Shown here: positions 34,807 through 49,437 of the stretch, piece by piece | Numbering within the stretch: the first letter of the stretch is position 1 | Layout: each line of letters opens with the position of its first letter | Assembly: GCF_000002425.4 (NCBI RefSeq) | Contig: NC_037261.1 | Span: forward strand, 5,168,825-5,232,824 | Origin: Physcomitrium patens | Taxonomy: Eukaryota > Streptophyta > Bryopsida > Funariales > Funariaceae | Length of the DNA: 64,000 bases | Direction: 5' to 3' | The notes under the pieces: generated by a model | Database searches by the model: none | What the model saw: the letters and a program-made list of their open reading frames with translations, nothing else | What the model was told of the DNA's origin: nothing | Program-made: the position numbers and the translations under genes

Positions 34807-37149
34807 ATGGCGGCTAAAGTCACTTTCATAAATCAAAATGACAAGTCTCGATCCTTCAAGTTGAATCTCTTCGGACCTGAGAAGAACCGTGTCAGAGTGA
34901 ACAACGTGCTTGCAGTCTTCAAATCCTCTGTGGCTATTATGGGAGACGGTAGCATTATGGAAGCCGACGACGACGGCCTAAGCATGGACACTTTCGTTGC
35001 GGGGGGCACTTACACTCTCTCGCTCGTGCCTCAAGGTCTTTTTCTCTTCCTTGAGTTGATTTTTTTCTTACTCTTATAGATAGTTTCCAGGTATAGACAA
35101 ATTATGTCAGCGTTTCATGTTTTCCCGCTCACGAAGGCAAAAAATGGTTATTTGCAGTTTTCTGGCATTCTTGAATTGCTTAGTATGTTCGTGCATGGAA
35201 ATCCTTATTTCGTTGAAAACAATGCGTTCGTCAAGTTAGAGAGTTTCTGGTTAGTCTTGAGGTTTATTCTCTTTCTTCAGGCTTTTTAGATTTCTTGGAT
35301 CAGTTGCTACAGATCCTATTTTTTTACTGTTAGTGTTAAGAGTGGTAGACCGAGCAGAGTACTCATGGAATGAATGGAATGTGTTTGTGTTGGCATGGCA
35401 TTGTTTTATTGCAGAATGGTAAGCTGTGTAACATACAGATGATATACCATTAAAGGTCGAGTTAGATGCAATATGTTTTCTAAAGACACGCAAGTGTATT
35501 TGTTTGTTGAAAAATAGTTAATACGTCGCTTATTCTATCGGCATCCTATGTTCACAGATGCGGCCCCATTAGCGGGAGCAGCGGAGGAACCACCTGTGAT
35601 GATGCCAATGCAGAATTGGGGGGCTAACCCGGGAGGTAGCGCAAACTTGCCTTACGTTCAGGAGGGTGAGTGTCAAACCCTTCCTTGCATTATTGGTTTT
35701 AGAAGCCTAGACATCTATTTTTATTGTGACAGCAGTTAGAAAGCTATGAAGTTTTGAAGCTACTTCTTGGTGATGTTTATTAATTATTATCTTGTTCTGC
35801 TATCAAGGAGGATGAATGGTAATGAAGCTTTTTCTAGGACTACTTCGGCAATTTTTTTTGGTTTTTGGTGAATTGATTTTTCCCACTTTGCAGAGGTGCG
35901 GCCAGTTGCAAATTTGAACATTAACGCTACAAAAGAGAAGCCCTTGCCTAAAGGATTGAAAAGAGATTTTCGAGGGATCCCTTTGATCGTTTCTGAGCAA
36001 GGAGGTCTTGAAACTGTGGAGCCGTCATCATCTCATGTTGGTAAGTTCTATATGTTAAGGATTTTATGTAAATCTGCACCTGCGCTTAGGTATTTACAAT
36101 CCTGTGCATTCGAGATTTTTAAGACTGTATCTAATTCTCAGAATTATGAAGGAATTTATTTTACGAGTTATATGGTCGTAAATGTAAGTTCGGGTTTACA
36201 AGTATCGCTTGAGCTCTTATTTGTCTTCTATCTGGGGTCAGATTCCATGCAAGCGCCGCAGCACAACCCAGCGCATCAACCTCAACATCAATCTCATGAG
36301 GTTGGTGACCTTGTTGGATTTCTCCAAGGCTCATCTGGACAAGGTACCTTTTTATTCTGTCATAGGCGGAGCAAGGTCTATGTGTGAAGCCTGTATCAAA
36401 TGTTGAATGGCAATTGTAGTAGGCTCTTTTGTTTAGGAGAAATTTCGGAATACTAATATCGTCAACTCGTTTCCAGGATTGCAATTGTCTAAAGACGGAA
36501 GTATTCCAGAAGGGGAAAGTGAAGAAGATGTTGCTGGAAGCACTCCATGCATAGACGATGGAAAAGCTTCTAGGGGACATACTAGATGTGTGAAATGTGG
36601 CCACAGCAAAAACCCCTCTGCCAAGCTTCAATGCACTCACTGTGGTGCCTACTTGCGAGACCAGACTAAAGCTCGAGTTGCCCAACGATGGGCTATGCTT
36701 AAGGAAAAGGCGAAAAGAGAGGGTCGCCTTGGAGACAAGGTACATGCATTGATTTCAAGCTACTTAGAATCTTCCCCGATTAAGATTCAATATGTTGACC
36801 ACTCTCTACTTTTGTAGGACATGCTATATCTCTTACACACGTATCATGTTACTTGCAGGCATGGCAAAGGAGAAAGAAGTATGCATTCGACAAGCTCACA
36901 GACCTCACATTGCTGGACCTTGAGAATACGTACTTCGCTTTGTTCATGTCCCGCCGCAACCGGGAAGGTGATAAGTTCTCATATGATGGATGGTACTCAG
37001 AAGGTGCTGGCAAAGAGTTTGTGACAACTGGAGATGTCGAGGCAATTTGGAAGAGCTTTGTTAAAAAGCACCACAAGCGAAAGTTGTTGCCAGCACACGA
37101 ATATGATGTTGGACACGTAGGCGGAGAGCTTGAGGCAGGTCCAGGCTAG
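34807..37149 (+). CDS. Zinc-ribbon protein of unknown function
   Basis: Six exons in consistent phase: 34807-35035, 35558-35665, 35894-36040, 36242-36343, 36477-36739, 36859-37149, giving 379 residues. Four of the five introns are in phase 1. Residues 1-76 (KVTFINQNDKSRSFKLNLFG and GGTYTLSLVPQ) look like a compact beta-rich, possibly ubiquitin-like domain. 77-200 is Pro, Gln and His-rich, probably disordered. Near residues 232-252 is a zinc ribbon, CVKCGHSKNPSAKLQCTHCG, with the C-x2-C-x4-N-x6-C-x2-C pattern of RanBP2-type fingers but lacking the leading Trp. The C-terminus (AWQRRKKYAFDKLTDL to the end) is basic and highly charged, with FMSRRNREGDKFSYDGWYS. I do not recognise the family. A nucleic-acid or ubiquitin-related role is possible, not shown. 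Confidence 0.82.
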
Positions 37150-40139
37150 ATTGGAAATGGCGAATCGCTGTGTTTTCTCTTACCTCATTGTGCAGGGGAG
37201 AGGCCTGTTGTCAGTGTCTAGCAGCCCGCTTTGAACGAATGAATTGGGACAATGCCTACGGCTGTGAAAGCCTATTCACAAATTGGCATTGAGATCTGGT
37301 AGCTATTTCATGCGAAGGTAGACCCGGTTTTACCTTTTGGACGGTGCTTTACCCTCAACTGATCAGCACTGGTCTTAAGTGCTTTTTGCATCAGAAACAC
37401 CTACTGGTATTTATCATGGCGGGATTCTTATTATGTTCTATTTTACAGCTCTGAAGCAGAACGCTTTTTTCTCCTTGGCTCATAGTTTGAAGACTTTCTC
37501 GTGAAGGTCTATAGATACTGGTAGCTAAAGAAGAACCCTGTGTACAGTAATATCACTCCAACTTCAGATTTTGTTGAGTGGATGTTTTGTTGATTTTGAG
37601 GAATTGATACATCGAAAAATTCATGTTTTATGATATCTTAGCTGTGAAGATGTAGTTGTTTCCATTGATTGCTCCGTTGATTATTAGTTTTGAAGTCTGA
37701 ATTAATCTTGTCGTATCTTTCACGGTTTTTAAATTGGGGCCGTCTGCACTGAGAAACATCTTAATTCGCTGGATATTCTGAACTAGATGAAACCTTTGTA
37801 GTTTAGTGACGAAGTAATGTATCCTGAATAATAGCCGAACTGATCAAGTGTAATTCATGGCCTCTCATGCTGTATGGTATCCTATTATCGTGTGTTCCCT
37901 TCACTTCTGGTATGATAAAATGATTGGTGTAGTCAGCGAATTTGAAAGCATTGCTTCAATCTCAATAGCTAAAAACAACTATTACAGTAAACTTTATCTG
38001 ACAGTCGATCTGATATGCAAGTGTGGTGTGATTTACTTTTCGCCACAATTTCACTAATTCCAATGCTCGAATTGTTGATTTAAGCTTAAAATTTGAGTTA
38101 ATTGGTATGGTTACTAATTTTGTGTTGATATTCCTAAAGTTGTAATGGAAGTATTTTACTCATTCGAATATTTACTACTACGGGGTTTTTACAATTTGCA
38201 TTTTGTTGTTTTACGTGGATAAGCGACAAAATATTATATCCTGGAAGTAGGCATCAAAATTCACATGCTTTCAGGTCCAAAATAAGTGAGTATACCCCAT
38301 TGTAGGAACAAAAACTGCCATACCAAAGTGGCTCAAATTTTATATTTAATAGTAATATAGTTGATTGTTTAGCATTTACTACTTTAATCAAGATATCTTC
38401 AACCAAAATTACTGAATTTGTTAGTAAAAAATAAAAAAACATCTGTTTTATTATAGATTTAATATAATAATTATTATATCTCATTTATGTTTAAATTCTT
38501 TGAGGAACCATAAAACCAAACAAGATATAACAAGAGTTTTTATTATCTGTATGGCACATAACATATAAATTTAAGTTTCAAAGTGTTTTATTATTTTGAT
38601 TTATATATAAAAAATATATATAATTTTGAAATCTATTATTTTATAGTATTTGAAATATTTATTGTTTATATTTATAACATCATGTATCTATCTATGTATA
38701 ATGAAAAAGAATATTGATTTAATGGAATATCTTTGGATTTCCATACATGGAGCCACCTAAAGAAATGCTATGCAAAAATTACATACAAAGAATTTTATGA
38801 TGTTTATTTGATGGTAAGCAGAAATAGAAGTAGGAGTAAGTTTCTTTCTAATTTGTGCAAGCGGATTATTGGCAGAGAGGATATGCTTTATGGATCAGAG
38901 CAAAACCAAGCAAGTCCGTATGAACTCTTGTTGTTGCAATTTGAGTTTTCAATAGAACAAGAGTTAGGTTTTGTTGATCACCATGATAAGATAACGTTTA
39001 CATAAACATGAAAACAATAAATTCTAAATCCTAAATGCACAAACAAATGATGTCTATGCTTGTCAGACCCACATTCACATATTTGTTGCAAAAGAAATTA
39101 GCACTTAAATTATAAAATTTTCATCTTTTTTTTTATTAATTTTGCAAAAAACAAGATTATAGGTTTATGACTTAGAAATGAAATTTGTTTGAGCAAATAT
39201 TATCAAGCAAAGAATATTGATTAAGGGGTATAAATTAAACAAGGTACATTTATATATCATAATTAGATTAATAAGTAACAAAAATATTGAAGAAATTTTA
39301 AATTTAAAAACATGTCAAACTATGACCAATCAATAAATTTTATTTAGTACATAAATTAACATGATTTCTATAAAAACTATTTTATATGACAAAATTTTAA
39401 ATATAATATTATAATAATTATTAATAATAAGTAATTCAAATAGTATTATGAAACTTAAAAATTATAATTAAAAAAATATAAATAAATAATGACAAATAAT
39501 TAAAAACTAATAAAAAATTACTATTTCAAAAAAGTAATTATATATTTTATATATATTTAAAATATTAATAAATCAAGAAAATATATATTTACCAAAAATC
39601 TAATATAAAAACTATTAAAACTTTAAAGTTAACTTGTATCTTATCTATTTCATTACAAAAAAAATTACATACATATAAGAAAAATACAACTTTAAAAGCA
39701 ATTAATAAGAATAAAGTGATTAATACAACCAAAAAAATTATAACTTTTGTATCAATGATAGTATTATGAAAAGAATTATTGTTTTTGTAGCCTTCTAATA
39801 GAAAGTATTATAGTTCAAACTTAGAAAATCTTTTGATTAAACTTATGAGTTTTTATGTAAAAAATAAGGTTAATTCAATTGCATAAGTTTTACATTGTTG
39901 TGAGGTATTTTGAGACTTCTTTTAAGTGATTATTATGCTTACCTATCAACAAATTTTCATATGTAACAAAGCAATGAGGTAGGAATTGTATCTAGTGGTT
40001 TAGAGGCTTTTGTGCTACTATTGCATTCCCTCCAAACTTTACAAGCAATGATTTTCTAAAACCAATGTTCATTCAACACTAATCATAACTTTTTTAGGCT
40101 AGAAAAATTTGAATTTTTTTAGAATGAGAAAATTTCAAA
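37150..40139. other. 3' UTR of the zinc-ribbon gene, then AT-rich spacer
   Basis: 37150 to about 38.1 kb is GC-moderate and contains the 3' UTR. From 38.2 kb it is AT-rich. A 90-codon open frame (38733-39005, no ATG at its start) with less biased codons than its surroundings stands alone; no homology recognised. Nothing else seen. Confidence 0.45.
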
Positions 40140-40340
40140 AAAAAAGTATTGTGGAGTGATAAGAGAAGTGTTTTCTATGGAAGAGAATTGTTGTGCACTT
40201 TGCAAATTTAAAAACACATCTCTCGGGATTCAATCCCAATACCATGTATGTTTAGACTAGAATCTTCTCTATCATAACCAATTTTTCTAATACTTGAATT
40301 TATTAAAGAATAAAGTGTAATTCAACAAAAAAAAAAATCC
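40140..40340 (+). mobile_element. SINE-like element candidate
   Basis: Contains GGGATTCAATCCC (40225-40237), close to a Pol III B-box, with an A-box-like TGGAGTGATAAGAG about 75 bp upstream, and ends in an A-run at 40327-40337. This layout suits a tRNA-derived SINE. No second copy or target duplication was found in the window. Confidence 0.3.
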
Positions 40341-42111
40341 TAGTCTATGTTTGATGCCCATCCTTTTCTTTTGTACACTAGGTAGAGATAGGAGATCAAA
40401 AGCACTACATTCTATAGATGATAAATTGTGAATATAATTTACTTGTAACTTCTTCTTAATTTAGTAAAATTTTGTAAAACCAATATTTAGAATATTTCTT
40501 TTATACATGTAAGATCAAAAATTCACAATAAAATAGTCATGTCTTTATAATTGTTACAATACAAACCATAAATTTTGTTCTAAAACATCCTCTAACTATT
40601 TTAAATTAACAAACATACTTATAAACTATGCAATTATTGTCTTCTTATTAAGAGCTATGATTACACATTGCATAGAACAATAATTTATGAATGCATAAAG
40701 TTCCTCTAGGCTTTGTGGCTAAGAATAAATTCCACTCAAGGATTATCATTTGTAAAGTAGTGAAGATTAGAGTTGATAGGATTCTCATGGTGACTCCGCC
40801 ACTTCAAGTACCCAGTTAAGACAGCAAGAATACACTGACATCAAGAGCGAAGGAAAAAATGAATCAAAGGGCATTCAGTCGACCATTCCGCAAACAAGAT
40901 GGTCAAGTTACAAAAAACACTCAGAAAAATGATGACAGCGTCAACGACGCAACAAGGAGACAAAGACAACGCAGTTGTAAAGAATTGGATTGAAGAGGGC
41001 GTACACAAGCAGCGCAGCTATTGCAAGAGAAATTAATAAGACTCAGTTGCGAATGACGGGTTAAATGACGACAGCGATTACGAGGCAAAACTAGGATAGA
41101 AGACGGCGAACATAGTCCACACAACCATTGCAAGGAAAAACCAGACGACCAAGCTGTGAATAACAAGCAAAAATGAGGAACAAGTTGAGAAGACAGCATT
41201 CCGACAGGGCTTTGAAGAAGAATGCCCCTCCAAACTAAAGGGAGTGAAGAAGAGCGACTGGAACGGAGAGATAGACTTGAACAACAGCACCTGCACAGAC
41301 GTCAAGAAAGAAGCTGGTTTTAAAGTGTCAAAGTATTATATATGATTTTAAAATTCAAAAAAAAATTGCTAGTCTCGGGGAAACTCGCACGGTCCAACGG
41401 GAACCAACTGAAGGAGAGCTGTCCCCTCCGGACTGCAGGGACTACTCTGGCTCATCCGATGATTGAAATCCACTACCAGTCTAGGTCCAAACCATCCAAC
41501 GCGCATTCTTTACAAAGAGGTTGAACGTTAACAATCACGGGATAAAATAAAGCTCTGAAGTTGTAAGTAGAACACACACATTAATTTTTCCATAGCTATT
41601 CACTATATTTTTAACATTTCTCAATTCTTACCAGCCGAGCGGAAGTTCATGGTTACATTGATCTTGAGAGAGTTCTTTAAAATGCCACTCTCAGCATCAA
41701 GAAGCTGGCACAGTAAAATAAAATAAAATAAAAAATAGACAAATACACGAAATTTTGTAGCAGTATGGGTGTGAGATCATTAGAATTGGGGGTCTGTTCC
41801 TTCAATGATATATGTTTTGGTAACTGTTCTCAAGTGTCACCAAGTTGACCTCACTGGCAGCCATATCTAAATCCGCTACATCAAGAACTAGCAACACACG
41901 AGAGAAGCAGTGCCTGCTGGATAGCACACTGACATGTTCTCCAAAGTTGAGGGGTAAAATTTCGAATGACCTACACTACCACCAAAGCAAAACAAGTTGC
42001 TCAGAGGTTCATTGCTGTACAAAATTACTTAAGATGAGTGCCACCAAGCACTTTATTCAGGATGTAATTAGAAATTGGCCTCTAAGAAATACAACGTCAC
42101 CACAAAGTCGC
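40341..42111. other. Spacer and probable NDUFS8 3' UTR
   Basis: 40341-40780 is AT-rich with no features. 40920-41330 is the diverged repeat described separately. From about 41.4 to 42.1 kb nothing is coding; the end of this stretch is probably the NDUFS8 3' UTR. Confidence 0.4.
40926..41190. repeat. Diverged tandem repeat, period about 135 bp
   Basis: Two copies, starting near 40926 (AATGATGACAGCG) and 41063 (AATGACGACAGCG), share further blocks such as AGAAGA-GGCG and ATTGCAAG at matching spacing. Composition is higher in GC than the flanks. Function unknown. Confidence 0.45.
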
Positions 42112-44166
<2,055 letters not shown>

Positions 44167-44178
44167 TGCTACAAAAAC

Positions 44179-44209
44179 GACAACAACAACAACAACAACA
44201 ACAACAACA
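44179..44209. repeat. (AAC)n microsatellite in the NDUFS8 leader
   Basis: About ten CAA/AAC triplets on the plus strand, 13 bp upstream of the NDUFS8 ATG. On the transcript it reads (GTT)n and so lies in the 5' UTR. Confidence 0.9.
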
Positions 44210-45850
44210 GCGTCAGCAGCAAGATGAATTGCAAACAACAAATTCCGCGAGGTGGGTGATGAAGCAGCGCAAGACTGCAATGCAATGCAATGCAAGGGCA
44301 GTGTGCGAAAGTGCAGATTGTTGCGGAATTGTGGCCAGCACAAGCACCCCACTTCCCCCCTGTCTTACTGATGAGTTAGGGCTGATGGTGGTGGTGGGGC
44401 TGCCACCGCCTGCCGCTTCTATTCATCCTTCTGGATGATTTTACTGCTTATGGATGATTTTTATTTTCATTCGTTTAATCGCTTGAAGTTCCTACGAATC
44501 TTCAGGAAGGTCTGAATACGTGCTTCTTTGTTTCACGGTAATGGGACGGGTGCCTAGAGCGCGGCTTTGGGAGACTCAGTTGTTCCCCTTTGAAATTAGT
44601 AGAAATAGGTCCTTTCACTACTAATCCGAATTCGCACTATTTGGACTAATCCCCCATAATCCTTTAAAAGATATTATAGTTGCAAATAAAAGTATGCTTC
44701 CACCAATCTCCAGTAATTACATCGAAACATGTCACGACTGTACAAACAAGTTAAACAACAATGCTACTTTTAATATTCATGCTCGAATCGCGTTCAAACT
44801 ATATTATATCACGATTCTATAATAATATTATTACTCTACCTAACCAAAGAAGGGGAGAAACTACAGAATGAGTTTGAAACGGATGAATGAATAGATTAAT
44901 CCAAAGGCGAGCACATAGTCAATTCCTCCAAGCCCCTTTAATCGGGGGGCTGTGCATGCAGCACATGATGCACCGGGGCAAGCACGAACGAAAAGGCGGG
45001 GGGAACGGAGGTGGCCCGGTGGACGTTCTGTCGGACGCGAAATACATCGTCGTCGTCGTCGTCGTCGGCGTTGGGCCAGACTGCTGCTCCTCCGATGATG
45101 ATTGAAGGCTGTGCTGCGATGCTTTCTCCACCTCAACACCGAGTCTTCGCTAACGATTTGCCTCCCACTCCTTCGCTCCCCTTCTGTTCCCCTCTTCTTC
45201 TGTTTTTTTTTTTTTTTTTTTTTTTTTTTGTTTTTGCTGTGTGTGGCTTCCTTCCTCTTCTTCTTCTCAATAATGTTACCCACCTTTGCTTTGTTGTAGG
45301 CTTTTTCAACTGTGTTCCGTTACTAGGTCGCTTGCTCGCTCTCTATGTGGAAGCGAGTGTAAGTTCCAATGTGGGTGGTTGTGAGTTTGGGACGATGGGC
45401 AGCAGTTCTTATTGAGATTTGTTGAGTGTGTGCATTGGAGCTGGGACTTTGTGGCGGCTGATTGGGTTTCGGTTTAGGTTGTGAGGGATTTTTGAGTGAG
45501 AGCTTGCGAGGTTTGTGGAGTGTGGAATTGGGGTTAGCGTTGGGAAGCTGGTGGAGTTTGTTGTTGTTGTGGGTGTTGTTGATGAGGCGTGGTGTTTAGG
45601 AGGAGGAGGTGCAAGACACGAGCTTGGGGAGGCGAGCGTGCATGCGAGTTGGATCAATGATTGCTGGATGAGTTTTGGGTAGTGGGGGATGGATCAAGAC
45701 GTTTCTGATATGATGTAGAGTTTTGGAGCGAAGTCCATTAGGTGGTTGAGTGAGAAGAGATAAATTCTGGGTGTTGGAAGGTTATTGGGGTGAGAGTAGT
45801 GGTGGGGGGGTTTTGAGATATGACGTTGTGCGAATTGAAAATGTAAGAGA
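44210..45850. other. Divergent promoter region of NDUFS8 and apyrase
   Basis: The two genes point away from each other across 1.7 kb. An AT-richer middle (44.6-44.9 kb) separates GC-rich, presumably transcribed leaders. From 44.95 to 45.85 kb the DNA is G/T-rich and probably the apyrase 5' UTR or a leader intron. It includes a run of 27 T at 45203-45229. No coding frame is convincing. Confidence 0.45.
45203..45229. repeat. Poly(T) tract
   Basis: A run of 27 T on the plus strand within the apyrase leader region. Confidence 0.95.
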
Positions 45851-48800
45851 ATGGTCGGAAATGGCGGGGGACTAGGGGGATTTATGCGAAGGTCGACCAC
45901 AAACACTGGGAATAGCTCCACGGCAAATACCAACGACAAAATGGACTTACCCAAGCTTCAGACGAGGTCTACGTCGACGTTCCCCCCTCCTCACAAGACA
46001 CAGTTGCCCATGCGGTACCAGACCCAGCATTACCAAAACGCCAGCAGATCGCCATCTCTAGTTTGCAAGCGGAGCGCCTGGGTTCTTCTTATGCTTCTAT
46101 CTTTCTTTTTCGTGTTCTTGTACATGATCTCCCTTGCACGAGGGGTTCAATTTTCTGGGAAAGCGGCCACAGGCGGCAACAAAAGAAGCTATGGCATTGT
46201 TATTGATGCCGGTAGCTCAGGCTCAAGAATTCATGTCTTTCGATACAAGCAAGGACTGATACCTGAAGTAGATCTCATCGGTTTAGAGTCGCTGTCCCTC
46301 AAACGAACGCCAGGACTATCGTCTTTTGCAGGTTGGTTGATTGTTTCGCCTTTGTTGCGACATCCGAATACTTTATATTGGAAAATTAAAATGCCGATGA
46401 ACATTCTTATGATATGATTATGTTGCACCTCAGTGGGAAGGTTGAAGGTGTGGGCAAATAGGGTTATTATGAACAAGTTCCTGTGGAGCCATCTCTGTAG
46501 CGAAGGATGAGGAACAACGGTGAGCTTCTGGGTATTGTACTTCTGTTTAGATAAGAGAAACTCAAACCCCGCCTCACCTGGAAATTTTGCAGACTCACCT
46601 AACTTGGCGGGGAGTTCTCTGAAAGAGCAACTTGAATTTGCTAAAACGAAAGTGCCTGCGAAGGAGAGGTCTCAGACGAGGGTATATCTAATGGCAACTG
46701 CTGGCTTGAGGAGGTTGGACAAGAAGATTCAAGAAGCTGTACTAGATTCGTGTAGAAATGTGTTACGGGCTTCAGGATTTCTATTTCGGGATGAGTGGGC
46801 ATCGGTCATTAGCGGTGGGTTCCTACCCACTGTACTTCTTTTCTCGCAAAGACGGAAATCTGATGCTGAAATGTAGCTCGTCATGTTAATACTTCGATTT
46901 TTTTTTTATTTCTTTTATTATTAGTATTATTTTTCGTGCACGCACACTTCAACCGAAATGAAGCTTCAAAAGCTACTCCTTTACATGGTTCAAATGTGGT
47001 GGCCACCGTAGTGATGGACATGTCATGCGATGATGCCTTGTTTTGTACTTGGTTCACTGATTACCAATTATATGCATCTGACGAGGAATGTTGCCGTGTG
47101 TAGGGACGGACGAGGGGGTGTATGCTTGGGTCTCAGCTAATTACGCACTAGACTCTCTTCAGGGAGATCCTCGTCAAACAACTGGAATCGTAGAACTTGG
47201 CGGTGCCTCTGCCCAGGTACCAAGTCCCTCAATTATGTTTGCAGTATTCAGACTCCTGGCAGAAATGTAAGTGCATATTATGCATTTTGCTCACTTGATT
47301 GACAAACATGTAATGTGCAATATGTTTTGTTACTTGGGTTCCATGGAACAGGTGACTTTTATTCCAAAGGAGCCCCCGCCGCCTGCATACAGGCATAACT
47401 TGGAGCTTGGGGGTAGATCATATTCGCTGTACACATACAGTTTCCTGAATTTTGGCCAGGTTTGATTTCATCACTTTCAGCTTACATGTACATGTCCACC
47501 GTATTACAAGTATCACTATCTTTTCTTCTCCATCTTTTTTAAGAGAATTTTACAACTTGTTAGGCAAATTCTTAGTTTTGCGACGGGCGCACTATCAAAC
47601 TGTCTTCTAACTTTGGTATTATCTTCCTTTTTGTAGCTCGCTCAATCCGCAATGATTTAGAGTTGATTTTGTGCAGGAAGCGGCTTGGGACAGCTTGCTG
47701 GAGTTGATTACAGCTGGAGGTGCTGTTGCAAGTAAGCTTCTTTCTGCCATGTCTCTGCATATTGTTTACAGCCTATAAAAGGGACTTTCACTGGTTTACT
47801 TGTATCATCTGAAGGAATTCTGAGTATTTTGCAGTCGACCATATTGGCTTGCTACTTCACGAGCTTGAGCATGTATTCACACCTTGCCCACTGGTAGTCC
47901 TTGTTTTAGCTGTTGATCGGGCTGAATTGTTCTCGTTTGCAAAACATGGATGCTTGTCTTCTTTCTATTAGAGGAAATAAAATTTGCTGATTACAACAAT
48001 TGGCAGCTTCAAGGCCGGGATTAAAAGAGGGAGTTGCGATAGATCCATGCACGCCACGGGGCTATAAGAGAAGTTTGGAGGAGAATGCTCGGCATTCTGC
48101 CACCGTCTCGACTGCTACTCATTCATCAGTCTCCAGAGTCGTTTCTGGAGGGAACTTTTCCGAATGTCGTACAGCTGCCTATTCCCTTCTTCAGCATGGA
48201 CATGGTAATTTGCCTTCTCTGGCTTCAAGTTTGAATGTTCCGTGCTGAAAGAAGTACAATCTTTTCTTTCTGTAGTCTGTCTTTTCAGTGGCATTTACCT
48301 TATTGTATGGGATGTTGATTGCAGACGCATGTTTGTACCCGAAGTGTGCAATTGGGAATGCGTACATACCAGAGCTTCAAGGGACTTTTTTTGCAACCGA
48401 AAACTTTTTTTACACTTCCGAGGTCTGCTATGCGCCAGCCCTAACCTATGTCTTAAGAATTGCATCCATTTCATTGTACCATCCTTGGGAGTGTATTCTC
48501 ATCAAATGAAAACTTTTATGAGAAAGAGAAAAAATGAATTTTCTAGTTTTCCATGTTGATGGCCTTAGATTAGCAGCTAAGTTCAAGTTGGATTCTGCAT
48601 ATGCTTGTACTAGTTTTTCAAGTTGCCAGCAAAAACGTCACTGGCCAACCTTATGGATGCTGGTGAACATTACTGCGGAGAGAATTGGGCGAATCTTCGA
48701 GTAAAACACAAGGAAGTTGAGGAGAAGGATCTTTTAAAGTATTGTTTTTCCACAGCGTATATTGTTGCTCTAATGCACGATAGTCTCGGCATTAGTATGC

Positions 48801-49437
48801 ATGATGATCGGTATGTTGAACATGAAAACCCTCAGTATATTTCCATGTGAATCCTAGTGTTATTAGCATCTTTTCGTTTATTCGAAACCGTAGTCTCTTC
48901 CTTCATTGCATTGCTTTATCTGCATATGTAACCGTTAATGCTGTACTCTAGAATTTAAGATATTAGTCTCATATACACGGTGAACAATTACTTCTTATCC
49001 TCAATTTAGTATTTTCTATTGCTGATGTGAAAGAGGTGTTAGTTGCTTCTGGACACCTGCGGTTTACATAACAATAAATGAATAAATAAACAAGTAAAAT
49101 CATTTCGCTATCGTCACAATTCTTGGGTGTAGAACTGTCACTATCTTCTAATCCGACATCTTTAATGTGCAGAGTTAGATTTACCAATAAGGTACACGAC
49201 GTGCCACTGGACTGGGCTCTCGGAGCACTGATTGTGAAACTTAGTGAAGACGAGGAACAAGTATCACATGTATGGCTATTCAGTTCAGGATATGTCAAGG
49301 TTTTGTCACTACTGGTGTTGTTGAGCGTAGGAATATTGGTAATCTGGTTTATTGCGCGGTGGCGAAGGCCTCAAGTTACCACCATTTATGACTTAGAAAA
49401 AGGCCGTTACATTACAACTGCCTCTCGCATTAGATGA
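45851..49437 (+). CDS. Apyrase (GDA1/CD39 nucleoside triphosphate diphosphohydrolase)
   Basis: Nine exons in consistent phase: 45851-46331, 46593-46814, 47104-47216, 47352-47459, 47677-47731, 48007-48204, 48325-48422, 48623-48810, 49173-49437, giving 575 residues. Apyrases hydrolyse NTPs and NDPs to NMP and phosphate, in the Golgi or outside the cell. Conserved regions are all present: ACR1 VIDAGSSGSRIHVF (117-130), ACR2 VYLMATAGLRRL, ACR3 SVISGTDEGVYAWVSANY, ACR4 TGIVELGGASAQ, and the last YCFSTAYIVAL near 465. A membrane segment at about 76-96 (VLLMLLSFFFVFLYMI) and another at about 528-549 (YVKVLSLLVLLSVGILVIWF) flank the catalytic part. The two-anchor layout resembles human NTPDase 4/7 and plant AtAPY4-6/7 types more than single-anchor APY1/2. 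The acceptor of exon 8 (TTTTCAAG) is weak but keeps the phase. Confidence 0.93.

Noticed and set aside
44861-45415. Long open frames on both strands around the poly(T) tract
   Set aside because: They consist of Lys, Phe or Ser runs from low-complexity DNA, with no homology.
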